From a virus, in the IMG/VR virus record IMGVR_UViG_3300012931_000078, positions 1 through 21,496 of that record: DNA of 21,496 nt. One strand, 5' to 3'. The translations under genes and the position numbers were made by a program. How positions within the stretch are numbered: position 1 is the stretch's first letter; every line of letters begins with the position of its first letter. Positions 7,244-12,661 of this stretch are shown piece after piece. Below the pieces are notes generated by a model. That model was not told the DNA's origin. It searched no databases and worked only from the letters and a program-made list of their open reading frames with translations.

Positions 7244-7767
7244 TAATCACCAAAATTTAATTTGATTGTATCGTTTTTTATTTCTCCTAACTCATCTTCA
7301 TATTCATTCAACGCACCGACATCTTCGCCAATTGCCGTTAACTTCGCGATAATCTCAATGAGTTTGGCTTCTGAATCCAATTGCTCGTCAATAAACCAAG
7401 ATAAAAAGTTATGCGTAGCAAAATCTCCGGCGGCCATGGCAAGTTTCATAATGTTGTTTATGGAAGCGGTTACAAATTGTTCAAGCTCTAAAGCTGCTTT
7501 AAATGCGTTTAGAGGCGAAAATTGTTCTAGGCTAGACAACTCAGGGGGTGGCACCATTTCAACGCCAGGAAGGCTGTTAAGTTTGAGAATATACGTACCA
7601 AACTTGCAAGCATGGTTTCGTTCGTCATCAGATTGTTTTTTAAACCAATCGGCAAATCCATTAAAAAACTTACTTTCACACAAATTAGCCAATTGTAGAT
7701 AACAATTAGAAGCATATAGCTCATAATTGTATTGTTTATTTAAAGCCGTGATGATACTTGTATCCAT
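7243..7767 (-). CDS. ftnA-like: Non-haem ferritin (FtnA-like)
   Basis: 174-aa four-helix-bundle ferritin. Ferroxidase ligands are all present: E16 (YELYAS), E49 and H52 (DDERNH), E96 (LELEQ) and Q129 (DEQLDSE). These align with E. coli FtnA E17, E50, H53, E94 and Q127. Third-site residues look altered: FtnA E49 corresponds to D48 and E130 to S132. It would oxidise and store iron as a 24-mer in the cytoplasm (family knowledge). Start ATG at 7767 has GAGGA just upstream. A longer frame from a TTG at 7797 is rejected because the promoter at 7805-7833 would start transcription there. The gene is visibly richer in G+C than its neighbours, suggesting acquisition from a host. First gene of the operon ferritin - HTH - peptidase-like - ParB-like. 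Confidence 0.9.
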   Translation of the reverse strand: MDTSIITALNKQYNYELYASNCYLQLANLCESKFFNGFADWFKKQSDDERNHACKFGTYILKLNSLPGVEMVPPPELSSLEQFSPLNAFKAALELEQFVTASINNIMKLAMAAGDFATHNFLSWFIDEQLDSEAKLIEIIAKLTAIGEDVGALNEYEDELGEIKNDTIKLNFGD

Positions 7768-7804
7768 AAATCCTCGCGCAGAAAGGCATAAAGTCAATTT
7801 TTAA

Positions 7805-7833
7805 ATTATAACACAATGAATTTTAGGCGACAA
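7805..7833 (-). promoter_or_regulatory. Extended -10 promoter of the ferritin-HTH-peptidase-parB operon
   Basis: On the minus strand TTGTCG (7833-7828, 4/6) is separated by exactly 17 bp from a perfect TATAAT (7810-7805) preceded by TGT, an extended -10. Transcription would begin near 7798, giving a ~30-nt leader with GAGGA before the ferritin ATG. No convincing Fur box is seen. Confidence 0.65.
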
Positions 7834-7868
7834 TATCATTTAATTTAAACCCGTCGAAATCAACATAT

Positions 7869-7942
7869 ATATCAAATCATAAAAATACACTTATCGTGAT
7901 TTGAAGCCAATCGATGTGGGCAAAACATATCAAATCCCACAT
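7869..7942. repeat. Direct and inverted repeats upstream of the ferritin promoter
   Basis: ATATCAAATC occurs at 7869-7878 and 7927-7936. TCAAATCA (7872-7879) pairs with TGATTTGA (7897-7904), and ATGTGGG (7914-7920) pairs with CCCACAT (7936-7942). The two hairpins and the shared repeat suggest operator sites or a structured RNA close to the ferritin promoter. Confidence 0.5.
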
Positions 7943-8095
7943 ATTTTTAATAATGACTTGATTTAATAAAAGTATCGGTTATCAGAAAATGCCGAACAAC
8001 TAATTTTACAATTGGCACATTGTCTTTTCCGAGGTTTTAAAAATCGAAACTTTGGGATCAAAATTTTTCTTTTATATATTTTCTTTTTATGTTTG

Positions 8096-8123
8096 TAAGT
8101 AATCATTGTTAAGTAATCATTGT
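8096..8123 (+). repeat. Perfect 14-bp tandem direct repeat
   Basis: TAAGTAATCATTGT occurs twice with no gap (8096-8109 and 8110-8123), ten bases before the 24-bp array. It is probably a second protein-binding site class at the same control region or origin. Confidence 0.75.
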
Positions 8124-8132
8124 AATAGAATC

Positions 8133-8320
8133 TAACTTAAAAATGTTAAGTTACAGTAACTCACAAATGTTAATCTACTGTAACTTAACAATGTTAATCT
8201 ACTGTAACTTAAGGTTGTTAAGTTCCCGTAAGTAGTTAACATATTGATTTAATTGATAAAGGCCTCTCATGGGAACTTAAGGTTGTTAAGTTACAGTAAC
8301 TTAAGGTTGTTAAGTTCCCA
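8133..8320. repeat. Array of six 24-bp palindromic units (4 + 2), iteron-like
   Basis: Units at 8133-8156, 8157-8180, 8181-8204 and 8205-8228 abut exactly. After a 44-bp gap two more follow at 8273-8296 and 8297-8320. The unit core is the dyad AACTTAA-N5-TTAAGTT. Units 4, 5 and 6 share the perfect 19-mer AACTTAAGGTTGTTAAGTT; units 1-3 are variants with AAATG or CAATG in the centre and some TTAATCT arms. GTTCCC closes unit 4 and GGGAAC opens unit 5, so the two blocks face each other across the gap. Degenerate pieces recur at 8452-8475 (GTAACTTAACTTATG...) and 8562-8572 (AAGTTACAGTA). Such regular palindromic repeats beside an AT-rich stretch fit an iteron-type origin or a cooperative repressor operator. 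They are not CRISPR, since there are no spacers. Confidence 0.85.
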
Positions 8321-8376
8321 CGAAGATGTGATGCATTATTTCAATTTATAATTTATTTTTTAAAATGTCATACGTT

Positions 8377-8386
8377 GTTACGTAAC
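8377..8386. repeat. Perfect 10-bp palindrome GTTACGTAAC
   Basis: GTTACGTAAC is self-complementary. It is embedded between ATTTCAATTT (near 8338-8347) and AAATTGAAAA, which can also pair with each other, so a larger cruciform is possible just downstream of the 24-bp array. Confidence 0.45.
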
Positions 8387-8428
8387 AAATTGAAAAATAA
8401 ATAAATTTATTGGGAAAATACAATTGCG

Positions 8429-8451
8429 GGAGATTACATTTATTCATCTCC
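8429..8451. repeat. Hairpin GGAGAT/ATCTCC
   Basis: A six-base perfect inverted repeat with an 11-nt loop in the AT-rich tract downstream of the array. No T-run follows, so it is not a standard terminator. It is followed directly by a degenerate copy of the 24-bp unit. Confidence 0.3.
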
Positions 8452-8569
8452 GTAACTTAACTTATGAATGTTATATACATTATGTATTTTAAATATATGC
8501 AACTTATTGATATATATAAAATTAATTGATTTATAAGAAAATTAAATGAATTTTTACGAAAAAGTTACA

Positions 8570-8604
8570 GTACATAACCTAAGAAAAAATAGGGGGTTAT
8601 ATAC
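8570..8604. repeat. Imperfect 10-bp inverted repeat GTACATAACC/GGTTATATAC
   Basis: One mismatch in ten pairs, with a 15-nt A-rich loop. It overlaps the AAGTTACAGTA fragment of the 24-bp unit at its left arm. Possible operator or structured RNA. Confidence 0.35.
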
Positions 8605-8741
8605 TGAGACATTAAGTGCAAAATATTAATAAAAATTGGATATTAAAACATGGGGAATCATTTCGTTGAAGCCAACAAAATGATTAATATTTTTATAAAC
8701 TTATTAAACAATTTGGATAAAAATTATATGTCAATATTTCC

Positions 8742-8811
8742 GCTAGCATAAAAAGTGGCGCTGCTAGCATAGTCGTTTTTTGTAATTAATAAAATTCACC
8801 TGCAAGGTGAA
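8742..8811. repeat. GCTAGCATA direct repeat and adjacent TTCACCT hairpin
   Basis: GCTAGCATA occurs at 8742-8750 and 8763-8771, exactly 21 bp (two helical turns) apart. Downstream, TTCACCT (8795-8801) and AGGTGAA (8805-8811) form a perfect 7-bp hairpin with a 3-nt loop. GAAAATG-T-CATTTTC, a 15-bp palindrome, overlaps its right side. Confidence 0.45.
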
Positions 8812-8845
8812 AATGTCATTTTCAATACAGACGTGAGTTTTTTTG

Positions 8846-8888
8846 GGGGTGATATTGGGGTGATAATTAACACGGTTATTGCGTTAAT
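8846..8888. repeat. GGGGTGATA repeat spaced one helical turn, plus ATTAAC/GTTAAT dyad
   Basis: GGGGTGATA at 8846-8854 and 8857-8865 have an 11-bp period. ATTAAC (8866-8871) and GTTAAT (8883-8888) follow as an inverted repeat. The segment 8881-8895 resembles 9991-10005 (13 of 15 bases), upstream of the rightward promoter. Confidence 0.45.
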
Positions 8889-9040
8889 GATCAAACAATT
8901 TATATTAAAAAATGCTTCTCTCTGAAAATGACAGGCAAGTAATAGAGTGTTGCACTATTTCAAGCATATTGTTAAGTGTACTGTATTTTTTATCACAAAT
9001 TGTTCAAGTATATATAAAATGATAATAATAATTAGACATT

Positions 9041-9083
9041 AAAACAGGTGGAACGGTTAGGTGGGTTATCGAAAAACAGGTGG
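9041..9083. repeat. AAAACAGGTGG repeat, period 32 bp
   Basis: AAAACAGGTGG occurs at 9041-9051 and 9073-9083. A third GGTGG lies between them at 9060-9064. These G-rich strand motifs stand out in AT-rich DNA and may be protein-binding sites. Confidence 0.4.
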
Positions 9084-9196
9084 GTAGGTTTTTAATTTAT
9101 TTCCTTCTTGCATAAAAATAAAATCATGATAATATGATTATGTGTTTTTTATTTTTATTGTCTTTTCTCTTTACGCATTGTTCGTTGTTCTAAAAG

Positions 9197-9223
9197 AGCC
9201 GCCCTAAGCAAGCGGCTTTTTTT
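9197..9223 (+). terminator. Rho-independent terminator
   Basis: Stem AGCCGC/GCGGCT (9197-9202, 9212-9217) with loop CCTAAGCAA and a T-run to 9223. On the plus strand no gene precedes it. A weak promoter-like pair, TTGCAT (9108-9113) and TAATAT (9130-9135) with 16-bp spacing, could produce an ~80-nt RNA ending here. On the minus strand the stem is followed by TCTTTT and could end transcription of the gene at 9381-9902. Confidence 0.65.
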
Positions 9224-9283
9224 ATTGTTATTATATAATGTGGGGATTAGGTGAAAATATAAGAAATATTTTCTGGCTGATAT

Positions 9284-9295
9284 AGTTGCGCAACT
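9284..9295. repeat. Perfect 12-bp palindrome AGTTGCGCAACT
   Basis: Self-complementary dodecamer between the terminator and the tRNA-like segment, followed by AT-rich palindromic TAATTA stretches. A possible recombination or regulator site. Confidence 0.45.
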
Positions 9296-9333
9296 AATTA
9301 ATGAGCAAATTAATTAAATGTTGGCAAAGATGC

Positions 9334-9380
9334 GTTGCTGATAAACAACTGAAAGATGTTCGATTCATCTCCCTGCGCCA
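9334..9380 (+). other. tRNA 3'-half-like sequence, candidate attachment (att) core
   Basis: AGATG (9354-9358), TTCGATT (9359-9365) and CATCT (9366-9370) make a canonical T-arm with the GTTCGATTC consensus. CCCTGCG and CCA (ending 9380) follow. Upstream, GTTG/CAAC (9334-9349) forms an anticodon-arm-like hairpin at about the right distance. No matching 5' acceptor arm (CGCAGGG type) or D-arm is present, and the CCA is one base out of register. It is therefore not a functional tRNA. Integrating phages often carry a tRNA 3' end as attP, which is the inference; no integrase is in the window. Confidence 0.3.
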
Positions 9381-9902
9381 TCAAAAAACCTTAAAATTAA
9401 GTTTAATTAATTCGATATCAATAATTTTCAATTGTGATTTAAGATATTCAAAATATCTGTAACGCAATAAATTAACATCTCGGATTTGTGTGATTTTATT
9501 TCTTGAATTTCTGCCTTTCCTGATTATTCCTTTTCGATAAACCATTTTAACATCCATGTGCATCAAACGCGCTACAAAGCGCAAGGATAAATTATATTTG
9601 TTTAGCAACGCTGTCCATATATCTGTTAAATCGTATTCTTTAATGTGCGAATGCGTATATTCTGATTGAATTTCTTGCACCATTTCCCATAAAAATATTT
9701 TATGTCCTGATAAAAAATTATACAAAATAACTTTTGAAGCATAAGTTTTTTTATGTTGATTATCTTTTTTTAATAGATTACAAATAGCGGTCATGCTAAA
9801 ATTTAAAACATTGGCTACGTAAGTCTTAGAAAGCTTATGGTTTCTTATAAAATCTTCGAATACTATGCTGTAAATAGACTTTTCCCGACAATAGTTAGCC
9901 AT
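9381..9902 (-). CDS. Putative DNA-binding protein with two HTH-like motifs
   Basis: 173 aa, strongly basic. HTH-like segments are near residues 15-46 (FEDFIRNHKLSKTYVANVLN, then FSMTAICNLLKK) and 94-124 (LLNKYNLSLRFVARLMHM, then DVKMVYRK). Both resemble phage repressor/activator helices but neither is a textbook match. The C-terminus is Lys/Arg-rich. Start ATG at 9900-9902; no clear Shine-Dalgarno is seen. It stands alone, divergent from the long rightward operon whose promoter is at 10228-10256 and next to the repeat-rich region. It is a candidate regulator of that operon or binder of the 24-bp repeats (inference). Confidence 0.6.
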   Translation of the reverse strand: MANYCREKSIYSIVFEDFIRNHKLSKTYVANVLNFSMTAICNLLKKDNQHKKTYASKVILYNFLSGHKIFLWEMVQEIQSEYTHSHIKEYDLTDIWTALLNKYNLSLRFVARLMHMDVKMVYRKGIIRKGRNSRNKITQIRDVNLLRYRYFEYLKSQLKIIDIELIKLNFKVF

Positions 9903-9990
9903 ATATTAGAATAATAGTATTTAATTAATAAAAAAAATTGAAAATTTTATTATTAAAATCAATCATTTTTACAAAATCCGAACTTTCAGC

Positions 9991-10005
9991 GCATTAATGG
10001 TCAAA
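9991..10005 (+). repeat. Second copy of a 15-bp motif also found at 8881-8895
   Basis: GCATTAATGGTCAAA here and GCGTTAATGATCAAA at 8881-8895 differ at two positions, and both are followed by TTTATAT-type AT-rich sequence. Placed in the 340-bp divergent region between the HTH gene and the rightward promoter, it may be a shared regulator site. Confidence 0.3.
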
Positions 10006-10227
10006 ATATTTTATATATTAATAAAAATATATTAATAATCAATAGTTTATAATCGCAAAAAATTAGAAACAAAATCTGCAACTTTATAACATCTTCCTGC
10101 TATCAAGAAAACGATAAAAACTATGAAAATAATGTTATATATCCATATTTTTGTAATCAAATAAAAACATAACTATTTGATAAATAAACAATAAATCATC
10201 AACTCAGTTAAGTGTAGTTAATTTAGG

Positions 10228-10256
10228 TTGCGTGGATAAAAAACTTGTTATATAAT
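10228..10256 (+). promoter_or_regulatory. Main rightward promoter
   Basis: TTGCGT (10228-10233), a 17-bp spacer and a perfect TATAAT (10251-10256). Transcription would start near 10263. This rules out the TTG at 10245 as a start for the first gene, because it lies within the promoter. It probably drives the closely packed genes from 10290 onwards. Confidence 0.65.
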
Positions 10257-10289
10257 ACATTTTATATTACAAAACATCAAATAAATGTT

Positions 10290-10577
10290 ATGAATAAGAA
10301 AACATCTACAAAAGATGAATTAATTGAAAATTATAATTTTGCTACAAAATATTTAAACAATGTAGAAACTATAAAAAAATTATTTACGGAAAATAATTTA
10401 AATGTTGAAATTGAACAAGGATTTGTAGTGCCAAACATTTATATAAAAATTTGTTTATTAGATTTCCCTTATTCAAAAGGAAGAACACCAGAACAAACAT
10501 ACGATTTATTTTTTGATTGCATTAAAAAACTTAGAGAAAGTATTGAATTTATTTGCACAATAAAAATTGAAATATAA
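10290..10577 (+). CDS. Small hypothetical protein, first gene of the rightward operon
   Basis: 95 aa, not recognised. It starts at the ATG at 10290 because the in-frame TTG at 10245 overlaps the promoter. Helical N-terminus (ELIENYNFATKYLNN), central strands (EIEQGFVVPNIYIKICLL), then a second helix (TYDLFFDCIKKLRES) and a final strand. This is a compact alpha/beta protein with no metal or membrane motif. The next gene begins 17 nt downstream. Confidence 0.55.
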   Translation: MNKKTSTKDELIENYNFATKYLNNVETIKKLFTENNLNVEIEQGFVVPNIYIKICLLDFPYSKGRTPEQTYDLFFDCIKKLRESIEFICTIKIEI

Positions 10578-10594
10578 TTAAAAATTAGAAAAAT

Positions 10595-10993
10595 ATGGGA
10601 ACTGACATACACGCTTTTGTAGAAATAAAAGATGATTATAGTGAAAATTGGAATGGAATTGATTTAGGTTTTTTTTTAAATAGATGGTATGACATGTTTT
10701 ATGCCATGGCTGGAGTTAGAGCTGAAAAAGGTCAGCCTGTAATATTATCAAAAGGACTTCCTTCAAATATTTCAATTAAAGCTAATAAAAAATTTGTCGA
10801 AATGAAGGAAGATGCGCATACCCCTTCTTGGCTTACTCTAAAAGAATATATCAAAGCACTTGCATTAGCTGATAAACTTTCATCTAAAGAAAATTACAAA
10901 ACTCCTGATTGTTATCATGCAATTGTTGATATCATGAATGCTTTTACTATTTTGAAATTTAAAGTTAGGCTGGTTTTTTGGTTTGATTGTTAA
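10595..10993 (+). CDS. Conserved phage protein of the MGTDIH family, unknown function
   Basis: 132 aa. It opens with MGTDIHAFVEI, contains FLNRWYDMFYAMAGVRAE (27-44) and SKGLPSNIS (52-60), then AHTPSWLTLKEY (74-85), and closes with VRLVFWFDC. This order (MGTDIH, RNYD/FAxLAxVR, RGLPxDxS, HSxSWLTLxE, VRxVFWFDN) is that of a small protein family widespread in tailed phages. Its function is not known to me. Here the linker after VRAE is short and the usual final DN is DC. Ribosome binding site weak (AGAAAAAT). Confidence 0.7.
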   Translation: MGTDIHAFVEIKDDYSENWNGIDLGFFLNRWYDMFYAMAGVRAEKGQPVILSKGLPSNISIKANKKFVEMKEDAHTPSWLTLKEYIKALALADKLSSKENYKTPDCYHAIVDIMNAFTILKFKVRLVFWFDC

Positions 10994-11020
10994 TTATAAA
11001 TAAACTTAGAGAAAATAAAT

Positions 11021-11255
11021 ATGAGTCGTTCATCGCCATTAAATAAATTTAAACTCAATAGTGAAATCTATGCTGTATCTACATCAAGAATTGAAGTTAA
11101 TATTATCGATGAAATTATTTTTAATAAAATAGGAATAACTTAATAAAGATTCTTTTTGTAATTATTTCTCTAACGCATATCATGCTTATTTGTTTTGGAA
11201 AAAACTTAGGGAAAAAAATAGCAAAACAAATTGGGTAGAAATAGAAAAAAAATAA
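11021..11255 (+). pseudogene. Probable frameshifted small gene
   Basis: An ATG at 11021 opens a 40-codon frame (MSRSSPLNKFKL...NKIGIT) ending at 11143. From 11139 another frame is open with protein-like content: NKDSFCNYFSNAYHAYLFWK, then KLREKNSKTNWVEIEKK, ending in TAA at 11253-11255. That is 2 nt before the ATG of the next gene, the spacing expected for the true end of this gene. A one-base indel near 11139-11145 would join them into a ~76-aa protein. The 40-aa product may alternatively be a real short gene. The family is not recognised. Confidence 0.4.
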
Positions 11256-11257
11256 AT

Positions 11258-11527
11258 ATGAATGATTTTATTGAAGATATTACATTAGATTTAAGCATAA
11301 AACACAATAAACTTATTGAAAAGTTATTAATTGATTCGGTTAAATTAACTATTCCTCCAATCAAAGGAGAAATAACACAAAGAAAATTAAAACTTAGAAA
11401 AATTAATATTTGCGAACAATCACAAGTAATTCATGATAATAAACTTGGTAAAATAGTTTGGATTGAACAGGAAGGACAACGGATAAGCCCCCATTTATTT
11501 ATAACTTTTGATTTAAAGATAAAGTAA
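11258..11527 (+). CDS. Small hypothetical protein
   Basis: 89 aa, not recognised. ATG at 11258 is preferred to an upstream in-frame TTG at 11231, which lies inside the end of the preceding (frameshifted) gene. Helical N-terminal third (FIEDITLDLSIKHNKLIEKL), then a basic segment TQRKLKLRKI and beta-like VIHDNKLGKIVWIEQEGQ near the end. The Shine-Dalgarno is poor, so coupling to upstream translation is likely. It ends 2 nt before the next ATG. Confidence 0.5.
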   Translation: MNDFIEDITLDLSIKHNKLIEKLLIDSVKLTIPPIKGEITQRKLKLRKINICEQSQVIHDNKLGKIVWIEQEGQRISPHLFITFDLKIK

Positions 11528-11529
11528 AT

Positions 11530-11703
11530 ATGACAACACATGAAATTCAAATTATTTTAAATAGCATAGCTATAATGTGTTTAGCAATAGCTATTTTTTA
11601 TGTTAATTTACAAATAAAAAATTTATTTAAATTACAATCTCTTATTCAAAGAAGAAATTTAGATTTGATAGAAAGAGTTCAAGAACTGGAAAATAAAACA
11701 TGA
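11530..11703 (+). CDS. Small membrane-anchored coiled-coil protein
   Basis: 57 aa. One transmembrane helix (about residues 8-27, IILNSIAIMCLAIAIFYVNL), then a heptad-like amphipathic helix (LQSLIQRRNLDLIERVQELE). The same architecture appears at 15305-15508 and 15660-15827. It ends in ATGA overlap with the next gene. Function is unknown; a membrane-tethered oligomer or regulator is conceivable but unproven. Confidence 0.5.
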   Translation: MTTHEIQIILNSIAIMCLAIAIFYVNLQIKNLFKLQSLIQRRNLDLIERVQELENKT

Positions 11704-11936
11704 AAGTAGAAGAATTAATAGAAAAATTACAACAATTTGATGGAAAATTAGAAGTACTTATTGCCGGTTGTGATTGTTTCGGTGAGGCTGAAGATGCTAT
11801 TTTTTATTCAAAAGGAACTTTTAACGAGTACAGTTGCAGTTATGATAAAAGCAAGAAAGGGGAACCCATAATAATGATTACAAGAAAAGATTCAAGTGTT
11901 GGTAAAAAACAAGAAACCTATGAAAATAACTATTGA
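11700..11936 (+). CDS. Small conserved phage-type protein
   Basis: 78 aa beginning MKVEELIEKLQQFDGKLEVL. The opening helix-then-strand pattern (VxELIxxLxxxDxxxxVxI) is shared by many small phage proteins of unknown role. In the middle is GCDCFGEAEDAIF, with two Cys and acidic residues, and near the end EPIIMITRKD forms a final strand. It starts within the ATGA that ends the previous gene and overlaps the next gene by 17 nt, so the three are translationally coupled. Confidence 0.55.
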   Translation: MKVEELIEKLQQFDGKLEVLIAGCDCFGEAEDAIFYSKGTFNEYSCSYDKSKKGEPIIMITRKDSSVGKKQETYENNY

Positions 11937-12225
11937 ATTAAATCTTGAAAATAAAGACGATGCTGTTAAGTACAAACGTATTAATTGTACATCAGAATTA
12001 GTCTATATTATTGATACTATCGTTTGCGATTTAAAAGCAGTAATTGAAAATAGAAGTAAAGAATTAGATAAAAATGCAGTTATCGAGAAATCCTCGGTAA
12101 CTGCCCAAGGATGTGAATTGTCGCAAAAATCCACTATTAAAGATCTTCATGATTATGTTCTTTTTCATGATTACGTTCTTAAATTGCTTCAAGAGAACAA
12201 AATAACGTTAGAAGAACTTTATTGA
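11920..12225 (+). CDS. Small conserved phage-type protein
   Basis: 101 aa. It begins MKITIELNLENKDDAVKY, a strand followed by an acidic helix, a pattern seen in many small phage proteins. Residues 29-42 (TSELVYIIDTIVCD) are a helix, then a charged C-terminal half ends in LLQENKITLEELY. The upstream in-frame TTG (11896) is rejected in favour of the ATG at 11920. Function not recognised. Confidence 0.5.
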   Translation: MKITIELNLENKDDAVKYKRINCTSELVYIIDTIVCDLKAVIENRSKELDKNAVIEKSSVTAQGCELSQKSTIKDLHDYVLFHDYVLKLLQENKITLEELY

Positions 12226-12236
12226 GAACATTCATA

Positions 12237-12426
12237 ATGAAAATATTTCCAAAAACCATCATATGGTTTAGTTGTAATTTTTTTTATTTTTCCGGCTATT
12301 GTGCTGGTCTGGTAGAACATGGGATTTTAGATATTTTATTTCTTCAAATGCGATCCAGAAACAAATAATTATAAATACTGTCCTCATTGTGGACAACAAA
12401 TAAAGGTAATTAAAAATGACAATTAA
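12237..12426 (+). pseudogene. Probable broken zinc-ribbon gene
   Basis: The ATG at 12237 opens a 43-codon frame ending at 12368. From about 12335 another frame reads FFKCDPETNNYKYCPHCGQQ then IKVIKNDN, a clear zinc-ribbon end (CPHCG) typical of small phage proteins, stopping at 12424-12426. Just upstream the third frame contains TWDFRYFIS, which would fit before this ribbon. Two indels, or strong decay, therefore seem to separate the parts. It overlaps the start of the next gene by 11 nt. Confidence 0.45.
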
Positions 12427-12661
12427 AAACAGAGAATTTCAAGTACATAAATTAAATGAACAAGGCATACAAAGATGCGAACAAATAGCAAAACTATTTG
12501 ATGAATTTTTAATTCAATTAGATTCTATACTGCATGAAGCTCCATTTCATGATCCGAGGCTAAATGCAATAGTAAGAACAAAATTAGAAGAGGCATGTTT
12601 TTTCGCTAAAAAAGCTATAGCGACAAGTGAAATTAATCAAATAAATGAGGAAACAAAATGA
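12416..12661 (+). CDS. Acb2/Tad1-hairpin-like protein (possible nucleotide-signal sponge)
   Basis: 81 aa, two helices joined by a short turn. Helix 1 covers about residues 14-39 (NEQGIQRCEQIAKLFDEFLI). The turn is HDPRLN (45-50). Helix 2 is AIVRTKLEEACFFAKKAIA (51-69). The pattern 'long helix - (D/S)R - a-i-x-x-T-K-LEEA-x-(W/F)A-x-x-AI' resembles the Acb2/Tad1 hairpin domain. Members of that family form oligomers that bind cyclic di- or trinucleotides and block CBASS or Thoeris defence (Acb2/Vs.4, Tad1). By-eye similarity only; the usual MW before A is FF here. Many phage hairpin proteins of this fold are untested. Starts inside the end of the broken zinc-ribbon gene; the next gene overlaps by ATGA. 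Confidence 0.45.
   Translation: MTIKNREFQVHKLNEQGIQRCEQIAKLFDEFLIQLDSILHEAPFHDPRLNAIVRTKLEEACFFAKKAIATSEINQINEETK

Larger units (their letters stand above)
7798..9380. other. 1.6-kb repeat-rich, essentially non-coding region
   Basis: No recognised protein-coding gene. It lies between the leftward ferritin operon and the leftward HTH gene, and holds many direct and inverted repeats that are listed separately. The AT-rich part at 8335-8560 follows the main 24-bp repeat array, an origin-like layout. A 33-codon ATG frame at 8650-8751 has no good ribosome binding site and is not called. The whole block could be a replication origin, a partition or packaging site, or a multi-operator control region. 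Confidence 0.55.

Noticed and set aside
7262-7702. 146-codon plus-strand open frame
   Set aside because: It is the complement of the ferritin gene; the minus strand has all ferroxidase residues, a promoter and a ribosome binding site.
7768-7797. Longer ferritin beginning at a TTG at 7797
   Set aside because: The predicted transcription start is at about 7798 and GAGGA precedes the ATG at 7767, where ferritin homology begins.
7805-7860. Fur box controlling ferritin
   Set aside because: Only loose AT-rich similarity; no GATAATGATWATCATTATC-like 19-mer could be recognised.
8133-8320. CRISPR array
   Set aside because: Units abut at 24-bp period with no unique spacers, and no cas gene is present.
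8650-8751. 33-codon frame in the repeat region
   Set aside because: No ribosome binding site, and it overlaps the GCTAGCATA repeat; judged chance.
9307-9380. Functional tRNA gene
   Set aside because: Only the T-arm and 3' end are convincing; the acceptor 5' strand and D-arm are missing and CCA is out of register.
10245-10289. TTG start for the first rightward gene
   Set aside because: It overlaps the TATAAT of the promoter at 10228-10256; the ATG at 10290 lies just after the expected transcription start.
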